DNA from: LB3-1 sp036401895
GTDB lineage: Bacteria; Chloroflexota; Chloroflexia; Chloroflexales; Kallotenuaceae
DNA length: 36,355 bases
Assembly (NCBI GenBank): GCA_036401895.1
Contig: DASWTW010000413.1
Span: 1-36,355, forward strand
Direction of reading: 5' to 3'
This document shows, one piece after another, positions 8,665-16,564 of the stretch. Position 1 is the stretch's first letter. Each line of letters starts with the position of its first letter. The notes beneath the pieces were generated by a model. That model did no database searches. It was not told the origin of the DNA and saw only the letters and a program-made list of their open reading frames with translations. The translations under genes were made by a program, and so were the position numbers.

Positions 8665-8679
8665 CAAGGAGATTGAACC

Positions 8680-9066
8680 ATGGGAATGCAGGTTTGTATG
8701 GGCGCGACGCTTCAGTGCAGCTTTGGCGTAGCGCCGAGCACGCTGGTCGTGCTGCCGCAGAACGCGGTGCTGACGACGACGCCGGCGGCGAACATCATGG
8801 ACAATAAGCCGATCGCCAACGTGCCGCCCTTCGGCATGTGCCAGTCGGTGGCGAATCCTGCGGTCGCGGCGGCCACTGCGGCGGCGATGGGCGCCCTCAC
8901 GCCGATGCCCTGCATGCCGCTGCTGACCGCGCCCTGGATCGTCGGCTCGCCCACGGTGCTGCTGGCTAACATGCCCACGCTCAGCAGCGACTCCAAGCTG
9001 ATCTGTGCCTACGGCGGCGTGATCCAGATCGTCAATCCGGGCCAGGTCACGGTTCAGCTCGGCTAA
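8680..9066 (+). CDS. PAAR-like spike tip protein (DUF4280)
   Basis: A 128-residue DUF4280-family protein. The family is regarded as PAAR-like: a small cone that caps the VgrG trimer and recruits effectors. Family features are the opening CMGATLQCSFG (6-16), NIMDNKPIANVPPFGMC (38-54), the Ala-rich helix NPAVAAATAAAMG (58-70), TPMPC (about 73-77) and the late CAYGGVIQIVNPGQ. Regularly placed Cys residues (6, 13, 54, 77, about 110) may bind metal at the tip. It begins with a strong AAGGAG ribosome site and is followed after 15 bases by the YwqK-like gene. Confidence 0.85.
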   Translation: MGMQVCMGATLQCSFGVAPSTLVVLPQNAVLTTTPAANIMDNKPIANVPPFGMCQSVANPAVAAATAAAMGALTPMPCMPLLTAPWIVGSPTVLLANMPTLSSDSKLICAYGGVIQIVNPGQVTVQLG

Positions 9067-9081
9067 GCGAAGGAACGAACG

Positions 9082-10740
9082 ATGGTGCAGCCAGCCGCCC
9101 AGACACGGAACAGCCCGACCAGCGACGGCATTGTGCGCAGCTACGACGCGCAGGGCTGGCTGCTGCGCAGCGTGAGCTACCGCGAGGGCCTGCGCGACGG
9201 CGCGGAGCTGCTGTTTGCCGCGCCCGGCGGAACGCTCTTCACGCTGCCACTGTCGCTGATGGCCGACCTTCAGCGCGGCGAGGTTTCTCAAGATCTGCGC
9301 TGGTTCTTCCTGGCCCAGGAGATCGCGCTGGCAGCCGATGCGCTCGTAACGATCGTCGAGCCGGAGCGTGAGTATTTACTTACGCAGATCGGCCAGAGCT
9401 ACACGATCCGCGTCGCCGATGGGGTGCTGGCGGTCGCGCCGGGCCGTCTGCTGCGATCCATCCAGGTCGAGCGCGATCAGGTGATGCTGCGCACGCACTA
9501 TAAAGGCGGCAGGCTTGAGGGCGAGCGCGTGATCTATGCTCCGCCGGGCGAGCCGCTCTTCACGCTGGCGCCGGATTTCCAGGCCGCGCTCGATGGCGGC
9601 GATGTCAAGCGGCTTCAGCCTGCGTTCTGGCAGCACCGCTACCCGCTGGCCGCCGACGCGCTGGTCACGCTTGAGCTGAGCGATCGCGAGTGGCGGATCA
9701 TGCAGTCGGAGCAGATGTTCAGCGTGTTGCGTACCGGCGATGGTTTTACGGTCTATCCCGGCCGGGTTGCCTGGCGCGCGATCTTTGCCGCCGGCCAGCT
9801 GATCGAAACCGCCGACTACCAGGTTGGACGGCTGGATGGCACGGTCACGATCTACGGTCCGCCAGGCCCGGAGCTGTTCAGCCTCGATTCGGCGCTGCGT
9901 GCCGCGCTCGATCTCGGCCAGATTGGCGCGCTCGCGCCGGTGTTTGGGCAGCACGGCCATGCGTTGGCCCAGGACGCGCTCCTGATCACGGTGCTCGACG
10001 GCGGCGAGTGGCTCGTCGAGCAAGCCGGGCAGAGCTACACCATTCAGCGCGGCGTGGATCGGCTGGCGGTGCTGCGTGGCCGCGTGCTCAGCCGCAGCGG
10101 CTACCGGAGCGGCAAGCTCGACGGCATGACCGCGCTCTACGACGAGCAGGGCTGTCTGGCGCAGCAGATCAGCTACGGGAACGGGCAGCTTCACGGCCCG
10201 CTGACGACGTATGCCGCCGGCTTAAAGCAAACGCTGGTCACGTTTGAGCGCGGCAAGAAGCACGGCCCGATGATCGCCTATGACCCGCAGGGCCGCCCGG
10301 CGATGATCAGCCACTACCAGCGCGATCTGCTGGACGGCGAGCTGCGCCTGTACAAGCAGGGCAGCCTGCAAGCGGTCGTAACCTACCGTGGCGGCGTGCA
10401 GCACGGCCAATCGATCGCCTATCATCCCGGTGGCCAGGAGAGTCTGGTGGCGCAGTATGCCAACAATCTGCTCGACGGCGAAAGCGTGCTCTATACCGAG
10501 ACGGGACAGGTGGCGAAAACATCTCAGTACCGAGAGGGCAGGCTCGAAGGCGCCGTGATCGAGTATTATCCTTCCGGGACCGTCCGCACGCACGCCACCT
10601 ACCACGACGATAAGCTTGAAGGCATCGCCTACCTGTACGACGATCAGGGCCGTCTCCAAGAAAAAACGCACTACCGGAACGGCGAGCCGGTCGGCAAGCC
10701 GGAGCGCCGCTCGTGGCGGCAGACACTCATGCAAAGGTAA
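9082..10740 (+). CDS. MORN/YwqK-type repeat protein with three long repeat units
   Basis: A 552-residue protein built from repeats headed by a Tyr-x-x-Gly-x-Leu-x-Gly (MORN/YwqK) core. From about residue 341 to the end there are about nine units of about 23 residues, the classic YwqK pattern. Before that come three units of about 107, 106 and 96 residues (starting near 32, 139 and 245), each with the same core followed by a conserved insert: a PPGxxLFxL strand, an AAL..G helix, a (Q)H..ALA.DAL segment and a Y/F-x-V/I strand ending in PGR or RGR. YwqK proteins act as antitoxins in Bacillus and occur with PAAR/VgrG genes, so an immunity or adaptor role is inferred. No signal peptide. It overlaps nothing and ends 7 bases before tssK. 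Confidence 0.8.
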   Translation: MVQPAAQTRNSPTSDGIVRSYDAQGWLLRSVSYREGLRDGAELLFAAPGGTLFTLPLSLMADLQRGEVSQDLRWFFLAQEIALAADALVTIVEPEREYLLTQIGQSYTIRVADGVLAVAPGRLLRSIQVERDQVMLRTHYKGGRLEGERVIYAPPGEPLFTLAPDFQAALDGGDVKRLQPAFWQHRYPLAADALVTLELSDREWRIMQSEQMFSVLRTGDGFTVYPGRVAWRAIFAAGQLIETADYQVGRLDGTVTIYGPPGPELFSLDSALRAALDLGQIGALAPVFGQHGHALAQDALLITVLDGGEWLVEQAGQSYTIQRGVDRLAVLRGRVLSRSGYRSGKLDGMTALYDEQGCLAQQISYGNGQLHGPLTTYAAGLKQTLVTFERGKKHGPMIAYDPQGRPAMISHYQRDLLDGELRLYKQGSLQAVVTYRGGVQHGQSIAYHPGGQESLVAQYANNLLDGESVLYTETGQVAKTSQYREGRLEGAVIEYYPSGTVRTHATYHDDKLEGIAYLYDDQGRLQEKTHYRNGEPVGKPERRSWRQTLMQR

Positions 10741-10747
10741 ATCGCAG

Positions 10748-12172
10748 ATGGACTATAGCTCGCGCCACAAGGTGATCTGGAGCGAGGGGCTGCTGATCGG
10801 GCCGCATCATTTCCAGCAGTCGGATCGCTATCACGAACAATCGCTGGATCTGCGGGTGCGTCCGCTGGCGCCGTTTGGCTGGGGCGCGCTGGACCTCCAT
10901 ATCGATCTGAACACGCTGGAGCAGCGCAATTCCCTGCGCCTGGAGCGCTTTCATGGCGTGCTGCCCTCGGGCGCGGTCGCCAATATTCCCGAGGTGGACG
11001 ACGTCCCGGCGCTGCGCGCGATCCCGGCTGAGCTGTTTCCGCTCTTCTCCGGCCATCTGGATGTCTACCTGGCCCTGCCGATCGACCGGCCCAACGGCCA
11101 CAACTACCGCATGAGCGGCGCGGCGCTGCCCAACGATACGCGCTACGTCCCGGCGTTCGTGAATCTGGTCGACGAGTGCAGCGGCGAGAACGAGCAAACG
11201 ATCGTTACGGCCAAAAACAACTTCCGGCTACTCTTCGGCGACGAGAACGATACGCAGTTCGAGCGCATCAAAATCGCCGAGCTGATCCGGCTGCCGGATG
11301 GCCGTATCACGCTTAGCCAGGAGTATGCGCCGCCCTGCCTGGTTTTTCAGGCCGCGACCTATCTTTCGGGCATGTTCCGCGAGTTTACACGGCGGCTGAA
11401 GCTGATGATCACCGCCGTCGCCGCCGCTCGACAGCGCGCCGCAACCGGCGCCAGCGATACCGGCCTGGATCGGCTGGAGCTGATCGCGGTACACGGCAGC
11501 CTCAGCTCGGCGCTGGCGCTGCTGAATCATTTCAACCAGATCGGGCAGGTACATCCCGAAGTTGTGTATCGCAGCCTGCTTCAGCTCGCCGGACAGCTTC
11601 AGATTCTGCTGCCGGCCGGCCAGTCGCTTGAGCTGCCCGCCTACGACCACGACGATCTCGCCGGCTGCTTCGGGCAGCTGATCCAGAGCATCGAGACGCT
11701 GCTGCGCGCTGTGCCGACACCGCCGCCGGGCCCGGTGATCCCGATCGAGCTGGAACACGCCCAGAGCCCGGCCGGCTATCCCGTGCTGCGCACCAAATCC
11801 GCGCTGGATGAGCGTTTGCTGGCGGCTGACTATGCGCTGTATCTGGTTGCCGAAGTCGGCGGCGATGGCAGCGATCGGCTGCAATTCTTGAGCAAGCACC
11901 TGCCGGGAACGGTCACCGTCGCCGCCTTCAATCAGATCGATCGTTACATCGAGCGCGCGTATGGCCTGCGCATCTCCGCCGAGCAGCGGCCGGCCGAAGC
12001 GCCGCAGGCGCAGGCGGTTTATTTTCGGCTCGATCCCAGCGGCGCGGCCTGGGACAGCATTCGTGCCGAGCGCTCGCTGGCGATTCAGATCCCGCGCGCG
12101 GTCTGGCAGGACTTCAAGCAGCTTGACGTAACCTTGATCGCTGTTCACCGCGCACAGCCGCCGAGAAGCTAA
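10748..12172 (+). CDS. tssK: T6SS baseplate-membrane linker TssK
   Basis: The ATG at 10748, preceded by AAAGGT, gives a 474-residue protein, close to the usual 440-450. TssK is the trimeric adaptor that ties the baseplate wedges to the cytoplasmic parts of TssL and TssM. The N-terminus has the diagnostic VIWSEGLLIGPHHFQQSDRY (9-28), followed by the beta-rich shoulder domain with LPSGAVANIPEVDDVP (about 74-89), a helical middle and a C-terminal receptor-binding-like domain. That it is present while the periplasmic proteins are missing shows that the inner docking surface is still needed. The open frame extends further upstream, but that part overlaps the repeat gene and is not coding. Confidence 0.92.
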   Translation: MDYSSRHKVIWSEGLLIGPHHFQQSDRYHEQSLDLRVRPLAPFGWGALDLHIDLNTLEQRNSLRLERFHGVLPSGAVANIPEVDDVPALRAIPAELFPLFSGHLDVYLALPIDRPNGHNYRMSGAALPNDTRYVPAFVNLVDECSGENEQTIVTAKNNFRLLFGDENDTQFERIKIAELIRLPDGRITLSQEYAPPCLVFQAATYLSGMFREFTRRLKLMITAVAAARQRAATGASDTGLDRLELIAVHGSLSSALALLNHFNQIGQVHPEVVYRSLLQLAGQLQILLPAGQSLELPAYDHDDLAGCFGQLIQSIETLLRAVPTPPPGPVIPIELEHAQSPAGYPVLRTKSALDERLLAADYALYLVAEVGGDGSDRLQFLSKHLPGTVTVAAFNQIDRYIERAYGLRISAEQRPAEAPQAQAVYFRLDPSGAAWDSIRAERSLAIQIPRAVWQDFKQLDVTLIAVHRAQPPRS

Positions 12173-12234
12173 GCCCAACGTTGCGATTCACGGTCGCTCT
12201 GGCAGCGGAGCCGGAGCACGCCGCTAGGAGCTAT

Positions 12235-12981
12235 ATGTCCAATGTAGTGTTTGCGCCACGCTCACCTGCCGCAACGCAGGCGAGAGAGTATACACGGGCC
12301 GGGACGCAGAGCGCCGACCAGGAGCTGGTGCTTTCCAGCAGTGTGAGCACGCCGCCCGCGCCACGCCTGGCCGAGATCTGCCGCCCAATGCTGAGCCTGA
12401 TCCTGTCGCTCCAGAATCCGGATCGTCTTGACGACATCGTGGCGCTGCATGCGCAATTTCAGTCGGAGTACAGCGCGCTCTACCACGAGGCAGCGCTGGC
12501 CGGCATCGATCAGGGAGAGGTTGAGCTGGCGGCCTTCGCGCTGGTTGCCTTTGCCGACGAGACGATCGCCGAGTCGGCCTGGATTGACCGGGCGCAGTGG
12601 CCGTTTTTGCAGTACGACTACTTCAAAACGCGGCGGGCCGGCGAGCAGTTTTTCGAGCAGCTCCAGCAGATTCAGGGTAAGAAATACGATTACACGGTCT
12701 GGAAAGATCCGGCCAGGGCGCAGGTGCTGGAGGTCTATTATCTGTGTCTGCTGCTGGGCTTTCGCGGCGCCTGGGCCTTCGATCCGCCGCCACGAGTGCA
12801 GCATGAGCTGGAGCAGATCCAGCGTCACGCGCGGTCGAAGCCGGTTACGCCGTTCGCGCCCAACGCCGGGCCGCGCTCGTACCGCAACCTGCTGCACGGT
12901 ACGACGCTGAGCTGGATGTGGCTGGCGATCGTGATTCAAGCCGTGCTGATCGGCGGCTTGCTGTGGATTCATCTGCAATAG
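12235..12981 (+). CDS. tssL: T6SS inner-membrane protein TssL (DotU/IcmH)
   Basis: The ATG at 12235, four bases after TAGGAG, gives 248 residues. TssL is a tail-anchored membrane protein whose cytoplasmic hook domain binds TssK and TssM. Visible marks are LAEICRPMLSLILSLQ (45-60), FALVAFADETIAESAW (101-116), FLQYDYF.T..AGEQFFEQL (124-143) and EVYYLCLLLGFRGAW (166-180), then a single membrane segment at 226-246 right at the end. No OmpA-type peptidoglycan-binding domain follows, as in the short TssL form. A 53-base TTG extension upstream is not supported by a ribosome site. Confidence 0.93.
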   Translation: MSNVVFAPRSPAATQAREYTRAGTQSADQELVLSSSVSTPPAPRLAEICRPMLSLILSLQNPDRLDDIVALHAQFQSEYSALYHEAALAGIDQGEVELAAFALVAFADETIAESAWIDRAQWPFLQYDYFKTRRAGEQFFEQLQQIQGKKYDYTVWKDPARAQVLEVYYLCLLLGFRGAWAFDPPPRVQHELEQIQRHARSKPVTPFAPNAGPRSYRNLLHGTTLSWMWLAIVIQAVLIGGLLWIHLQ

Positions 12982-13048
12982 CGCTCGCTCGCCTGAGCCG
13001 GCGCCGATTCCCGGATCTCCATGCAGCGATTTGACATAAAGGCTATCC

Positions 13049-14029
13049 ATGAACCGAGAAGGTCTCCGCGATGACATTATTAACCTGGCTTTCTTCTGGC
13101 CGGCGATTCTGATCGCCTGGGTCATCGCCTGGCTGCGCTTTCGGAACGCCGATCAGGTCACGCCGCCGGTTGTGCCCGCGCGGATCATGGCGCTGTGGAT
13201 TGTGTTGGGCGTGATCCTGGTGCTGCTGAGCGCCTGTCTGGTCTGGCTGATCGTCAAGCGTATTCGGATCGGCCGCCTCGATCCGCTGCCCTGGTACCTG
13301 GTGGTCGGGCCGCGCGGCTCCGGCAAGAGCGCACTGCTCAAGCAGGCCGGCGTGCGCCAGATCGCCACCTGGAATGACGACTCGTTTGTGGCGCATAACA
13401 GCATTCTGCTGGATCAGGTGGGCGGCTATATTCTCGACGAGGTGCAGGGCGCCGATCCCAACACGCGCCGCGAATATCTGGCGGATGTGGAGGAGTTTCT
13501 GCGCGGCAAATCGCTCAAGGGCATCATCGCAACGATCGACGTGGACGCGGCGCTGGATGCGGCCGGCAGTCGCGCGCAGGCCCAGACGCTGCAAGCGCAT
13601 CTGGCTGAGATCACGCGCCGCTTCGGCGTGAATCTGCCGGTGTATCTGGTAGTCACGCGCTGCGATCGGCTGCCGGGATTTCTGCCCTTCTTCCAGCATC
13701 TGCCGCCGACCGAGCGCGGCAAAGCCTGGGGCGCGACGATTGGGGGCCAGCGCAGCCCGCTGGCGGCGTTCGATCAGGAGTGCGCGATCCTGCAACACGC
13801 GCTGGACGAGCGGCGGCTGGCCTTTCTGGATGCCGAGCCGGCGACGAACCGGCTGATCTATGAGTTTCCGGCTCAGATCACGCTGGTCTGTGAGCGACTG
13901 CGCAGCTATGTCGAGACACTCTTCACGGCCTCGTCTCAGGAGCGCCTGATCTTTCGCGGCTTTTACTTCACCGGGGCCGCGCCGTCCGAGCGCGCGCTGG
14001 GCGAGAGCATGCCGCAGGGTGGCCTATGA
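13049..14029 (+). CDS. tssM: N-terminal part of TssM (IcmF), NTPase domain only
   Basis: A 326-residue protein equal to the first quarter of TssM, which normally has 1100-1200 residues. Two membrane segments (about 12-30 and 46-69) are followed by the cytoplasmic NTPase domain with Walker A GPRGSGKS (87-94), an LLDQVGGY Walker-B region (120-127) where TssM usually has a D-T-A-G-type sequence, and the TRCDRLPGF guanine-type motif (203-211). The typical RGFYFT strand is near residue 303. The protein stops just after that, and the large periplasmic domain that meets TssJ is missing. AAAGG precedes the start. The stop overlaps the next start as ATGA. A recent frameshift in a longer gene is possible, but the next frame carries no periplasmic domain either. 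Confidence 0.88.
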   Translation: MNREGLRDDIINLAFFWPAILIAWVIAWLRFRNADQVTPPVVPARIMALWIVLGVILVLLSACLVWLIVKRIRIGRLDPLPWYLVVGPRGSGKSALLKQAGVRQIATWNDDSFVAHNSILLDQVGGYILDEVQGADPNTRREYLADVEEFLRGKSLKGIIATIDVDAALDAAGSRAQAQTLQAHLAEITRRFGVNLPVYLVVTRCDRLPGFLPFFQHLPPTERGKAWGATIGGQRSPLAAFDQECAILQHALDERRLAFLDAEPATNRLIYEFPAQITLVCERLRSYVETLFTASSQERLIFRGFYFTGAAPSERALGESMPQGGL

Positions 14030-14586
14030 AGCGCTTCGACACGCCTGCACAGCCCGAGGGCGCGGAGAGCACGGCGAGCTATTTTAGTCATGGCCTGCTG
14101 GCGAAGATTATCCACAGCGATCAAAGTCTGGCGCGGCCGACCGAGCAAGTTCTGCGGCGGCGCTGGGTCAATCGCATGATCCTGGCCGAGGTTGGCTTTG
14201 TGCTCGGCGTGGTGCTGCTGCAATTCTTCCCGGTGATCGAGGATTCGTCGGCGGCGACAAGCCCGCAGCCCACGCCGACCATAACGATCACCGCGCCCAC
14301 CGCGACGATCGAGCCCAGCCCGGAGGCGACGCAAAGCTCGGACGTGCTGTCTGCCACGACGATCGCCGCGCTGCCGCAGCCAGCGGTAACGCCGATCCCA
14401 GCTGTGGTAGTTCCCGCCGCGCTGCCCGACACCGGACGTGATGGCGTGGGCGCCGGGCTGGTGTATGCCGCGCCGCTGCTGTGTATCGGCGGTGGGCTGA
14501 CGCTGTGGCTGCTGGCGGGAGCGCGATCCACCCATGACCTCGACTCTGCCGCGTCCAGCGCGGATGGTGAAGGACCCGTCGTATGA
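14026..14586 (+). CDS. TssM continuation with Pro/Thr linker and LPDTG motif
   Basis: A 186-residue protein starting inside the stop of the preceding gene (ATGA). Residues 19-68 (YFSHGLLAKII..., RRRW..., then a membrane segment at about 52-69) resemble the piece of TssM that follows the RGxYFT strand and leads into its third membrane helix. After that helix the TssM similarity stops. Residues 75-130 are rich in Pro, Thr, Ala and Ser and should lie outside the membrane. LPDTG follows at 133-137, then a hydrophobic segment (about 142-164), an Arg at 167 and a 19-residue acidic tail. LPxTG plus a hydrophobic stretch plus a basic residue is the layout of a sortase signal, but the tail is longer than usual. 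The two genes together would make a four-helix, envelope-adapted TssM. Confidence 0.75.
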   Translation: MKRFDTPAQPEGAESTASYFSHGLLAKIIHSDQSLARPTEQVLRRRWVNRMILAEVGFVLGVVLLQFFPVIEDSSAATSPQPTPTITITAPTATIEPSPEATQSSDVLSATTIAALPQPAVTPIPAVVVPAALPDTGRDGVGAGLVYAAPLLCIGGGLTLWLLAGARSTHDLDSAASSADGEGPVV

Positions 14587-15887
14587 AGTCCTCTTTCCAG
14601 CCACAGCTGGTAATGCTGCTGCTGCTGCCGCTGCTGCTGGTCATGGCATCCTTGATCAACCGGCAGCCCAACGCCGTGCCGCGTGTGCCGACCGCGACGC
14701 CGACGTTCACATCCACACCGACCAATACGGCCACGCCGACGTTCACGCCGACACCGACCAACACGGCCACGCCGACGTTTACCGCGACGCCGACGTTCAC
14801 GCCGACGCCGACCCACACGCCTACGGTCACCAGCACACCGACGGCGACGCTGGTCCCGACGGCGACCGTGACGCCGACGGCGACGCTGATCCCGACGGCC
14901 ACAGTAACACCCACGGCGACGCTGGTTCCCACGCCAACCGCCACACCGACCTCGACGCCGCGTCCGGCAGATGTGCTGAGCGGCCAGCAGCACTGGGGCG
15001 GCGCCGGCGGGTTCAAGGTTTTGAATCGCGATCTGATCGTGGCCGCCGACGCAACCCTGACGATCGATCCCGGTTTTGAGGTCCGCTTTGGGCCGGGCGT
15101 GCGGCTAACGGTGCTGGGAACGCTGTTCGCGCAGGGAACGCAGGCCGCGCCGATTCGGCTGATCGGTACGAGCAGCGGCTGGGAAGGTGTGATGGGCCTG
15201 GGCGGCAGTACGATCGTGCTGGAGCATGTGCATATTCGGCAGGCCGGCAGCGCTGGCAGCGCTGTGAGCAGCGTGGATGGATCGCTGATCGCGCGGAATG
15301 CGACGGTACAGGCCAGCGCCGGCGGTATCATAACGCGCGGCAGCATCGTCGAGCTGCGCAATACCACGCTGACCGCGAATACCATCGCCGGGCCGGTGGT
15401 GAACATCCAGTCGACGCGCTTCGCCACGACGACACTGATCAGCAACCTGATCGGCGGGAACGAGACGCCGACCGGCGCTCCGCAGCTGCTGATCGAATCG
15501 TCTGTGCCCGCCAGCCAGCTGACTGTCGAAGGGAATCGCTTTGTCGCCAGCAGCGGCGGCGCGAGCTTTGTGCTGAATACCGATACGTCGATCCGTGGCA
15601 CGATCCGCTGCAACAGCTTCCAGAGCGGCACGATCGGCCTACAGATCGGGACGCAGAGCCATGATCTCGACGGCTTCCGCCTGCTGATCGACCACAATTC
15701 GTTCATCGGCCAGGTGCGCTACGGCGCGACCGCTCCGCTGGCGTTCAATGTCACCAATAACTGGTGGGAGGCCGCCTCGGGCCCGATCGCGCCCGGCCGT
15801 AATCCGCACGGCGGCGGTGTGCCGGTGGGCATCAATCTTCTCTTCCAGCCCTGGCTCACGTCGCAGCCCAGCTGCGCTCCAGGCTAG
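14583..15887 (+). CDS. Membrane-anchored Thr-Pro linker beta-helix protein
   Basis: A 434-residue protein that overlaps the preceding gene by ATGA, so it is translationally coupled to the TssM pieces. A hydrophobic segment (about 8-25) can act as a signal or N-terminal anchor. Residues 34-128 are a Thr-Pro linker made of TPT, TAT and TPTA words. Residues 130-425 are rich in Gly, Thr, Ile and Asn with the ITI/LVL-x-G ladder of a right-handed parallel beta-helix (seen for example in VVAADATLTIDPGFEVRFG), ending in NNWW...SGPI near residues 397-406, a common end of such domains. A long linker followed by a beta-helix suggests exposure beyond the cell wall. Function is unknown; position in the operon suggests a role in the outer part of the secretion machine, or in adhesion to a target. 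Confidence 0.75.
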   Translation: MKSSFQPQLVMLLLLPLLLVMASLINRQPNAVPRVPTATPTFTSTPTNTATPTFTPTPTNTATPTFTATPTFTPTPTHTPTVTSTPTATLVPTATVTPTATLIPTATVTPTATLVPTPTATPTSTPRPADVLSGQQHWGGAGGFKVLNRDLIVAADATLTIDPGFEVRFGPGVRLTVLGTLFAQGTQAAPIRLIGTSSGWEGVMGLGGSTIVLEHVHIRQAGSAGSAVSSVDGSLIARNATVQASAGGIITRGSIVELRNTTLTANTIAGPVVNIQSTRFATTTLISNLIGGNETPTGAPQLLIESSVPASQLTVEGNRFVASSGGASFVLNTDTSIRGTIRCNSFQSGTIGLQIGTQSHDLDGFRLLIDHNSFIGQVRYGATAPLAFNVTNNWWEAASGPIAPGRNPHGGGVPVGINLLFQPWLTSQPSCAPG

Positions 15888-15915
15888 TGCTTCCACAACT
15901 TCCCCCTCACAAGCT

Positions 15916-15955
15916 ACAGCGCCGCCACCACGAAGATTCGCGACGGCGGCGCTGT
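15916..15955. terminator. Bidirectional hairpin between convergent genes
   Basis: An 11-base perfect stem, ACAGCGCCGCC (15916-15926) and GGCGGCGCTGT (15945-15955), encloses an 18-base loop that itself contains the small palindrome CGAAGATTCG. It sits between the convergent ends of the beta-helix gene and the carboxymuconolactone-decarboxylase-like gene. No U-run follows on either side. Confidence 0.55.
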
Positions 15956-15966
15956 CCGCTGTTTGA

Positions 15967-16422
15967 TCACCACGCCTGACCGGCAACCTGCCTGGTCGTA
16001 ACGTTGAGGCGGTTCCAGACGTTGATGTTGGCGATCGCCATGACGAGCGCCGCGAGTGACTGCTCATCGTAGTGGCGGGCGGCTTCCTCCCAGATCGCGT
16101 CGGGAACCGGATCTGCCTGATCGCTCATACGGGTCACGGCCTCGGTGAGCGCCAGCGCGGCCCGCTCGGCATCGGTGAAGTAGGGCGCATCGCGCCAGGT
16201 CGCGACTGCGAACAGGCGGTCGTCGGTTTCGCCGAGCTTCCTGGCAATACGTGGATGCTGCACGGCACAGACAGCACAGCCGTTGATCTGGCTTGCGCGC
16301 AGGTTGATCAATTCGAGCGTTTTGGGCGGCAGGGCGCTCTCCTGAATAGCGCGGCCCAGGGCTTGCAGGGCGGGCATGGCCTCAGGAACGATATACGCCG
16401 GATGGTTCATTCGTGCTTGCAT
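15967..16422 (-). CDS. Carboxymuconolactone decarboxylase / AhpD-like protein
   Basis: A 151-residue protein of the CMD/AhpD family. Ser-rich and helical, it carries the redox motif CAVCAVQH (Cys49, Cys52, His56) that in AhpD relays electrons or protons for peroxide reduction. A helix-rich C-terminal half with ERAALALTEAVT (about 85-96) matches the family. AAGGAGAGG lies just before ATG 16422. It is divergent from the ECF sigma factor gene, a pairing reported for ECF41-type sigma factors, and an ECF-type promoter for it lies at 16537-16563. The likely role is in a redox or stress response controlled by that sigma factor. Confidence 0.88.
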   Translation of the reverse strand: MQARMNHPAYIVPEAMPALQALGRAIQESALPPKTLELINLRASQINGCAVCAVQHPRIARKLGETDDRLFAVATWRDAPYFTDAERAALALTEAVTRMSDQADPVPDAIWEEAARHYDEQSLAALVMAIANINVWNRLNVTTRQVAGQAW

Positions 16423-16501
16423 GGTGTCCTCTCCTTGCGGTGCTCTATGCCGATCTCAAGCGTGACGACACCTCGTCGGGTTCCACGGGAGCCGGCTTCC
16501 C

Positions 16502-16528
16502 GGTCACATTCGTGAGGTTTTGCTCGTC
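16502..16528 (+). promoter_or_regulatory. ECF41-type promoter for the sigma factor gene
   Basis: GGTCACA (16502-16508), 16 bases, then CGTC (16525-16528). This differs by one base from the ECF41 promoter consensus as I remember it (TGTCACA, 16 bases, CGTC). It points toward the sigma factor ATG at 16565 and implies autoregulation. The AAGAAGGA ribosome site lies downstream at about 16548-16555. Confidence 0.65.
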
Positions 16529-16536
16529 ATTCTTAT

Positions 16537-16563
16537 GACGAAATTCAAAGAAGGAATGTGACC
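16537..16563 (-). promoter_or_regulatory. ECF41-type promoter for the CMD-family gene
   Basis: Read on the minus strand, GGTCACA (16563-16557), 16 bases, then CGTC (16540-16537). Elements and spacing are identical to the plus-strand copy at 16502-16528. The two copies face each other: their CGTC elements are eight bases apart within CGTCATTCTTATGACG, so the transcription starts cross. It drives the gene ending at 15967. Confidence 0.65.
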
Positions 16564-16564
16564 G

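Noticed and set aside
13031..13036. TTGACA before the tssM gene as a -35 element
   Set aside because: It lies only 12 bases before the ATG at 13049, so no -10 can fit and no room for a leader remains.
14288..15706. A minus-strand open frame with many VGVGV repeats
   Set aside because: It is the antisense of the Thr-Pro linker codons of the beta-helix gene, not a silk- or elastin-like protein.
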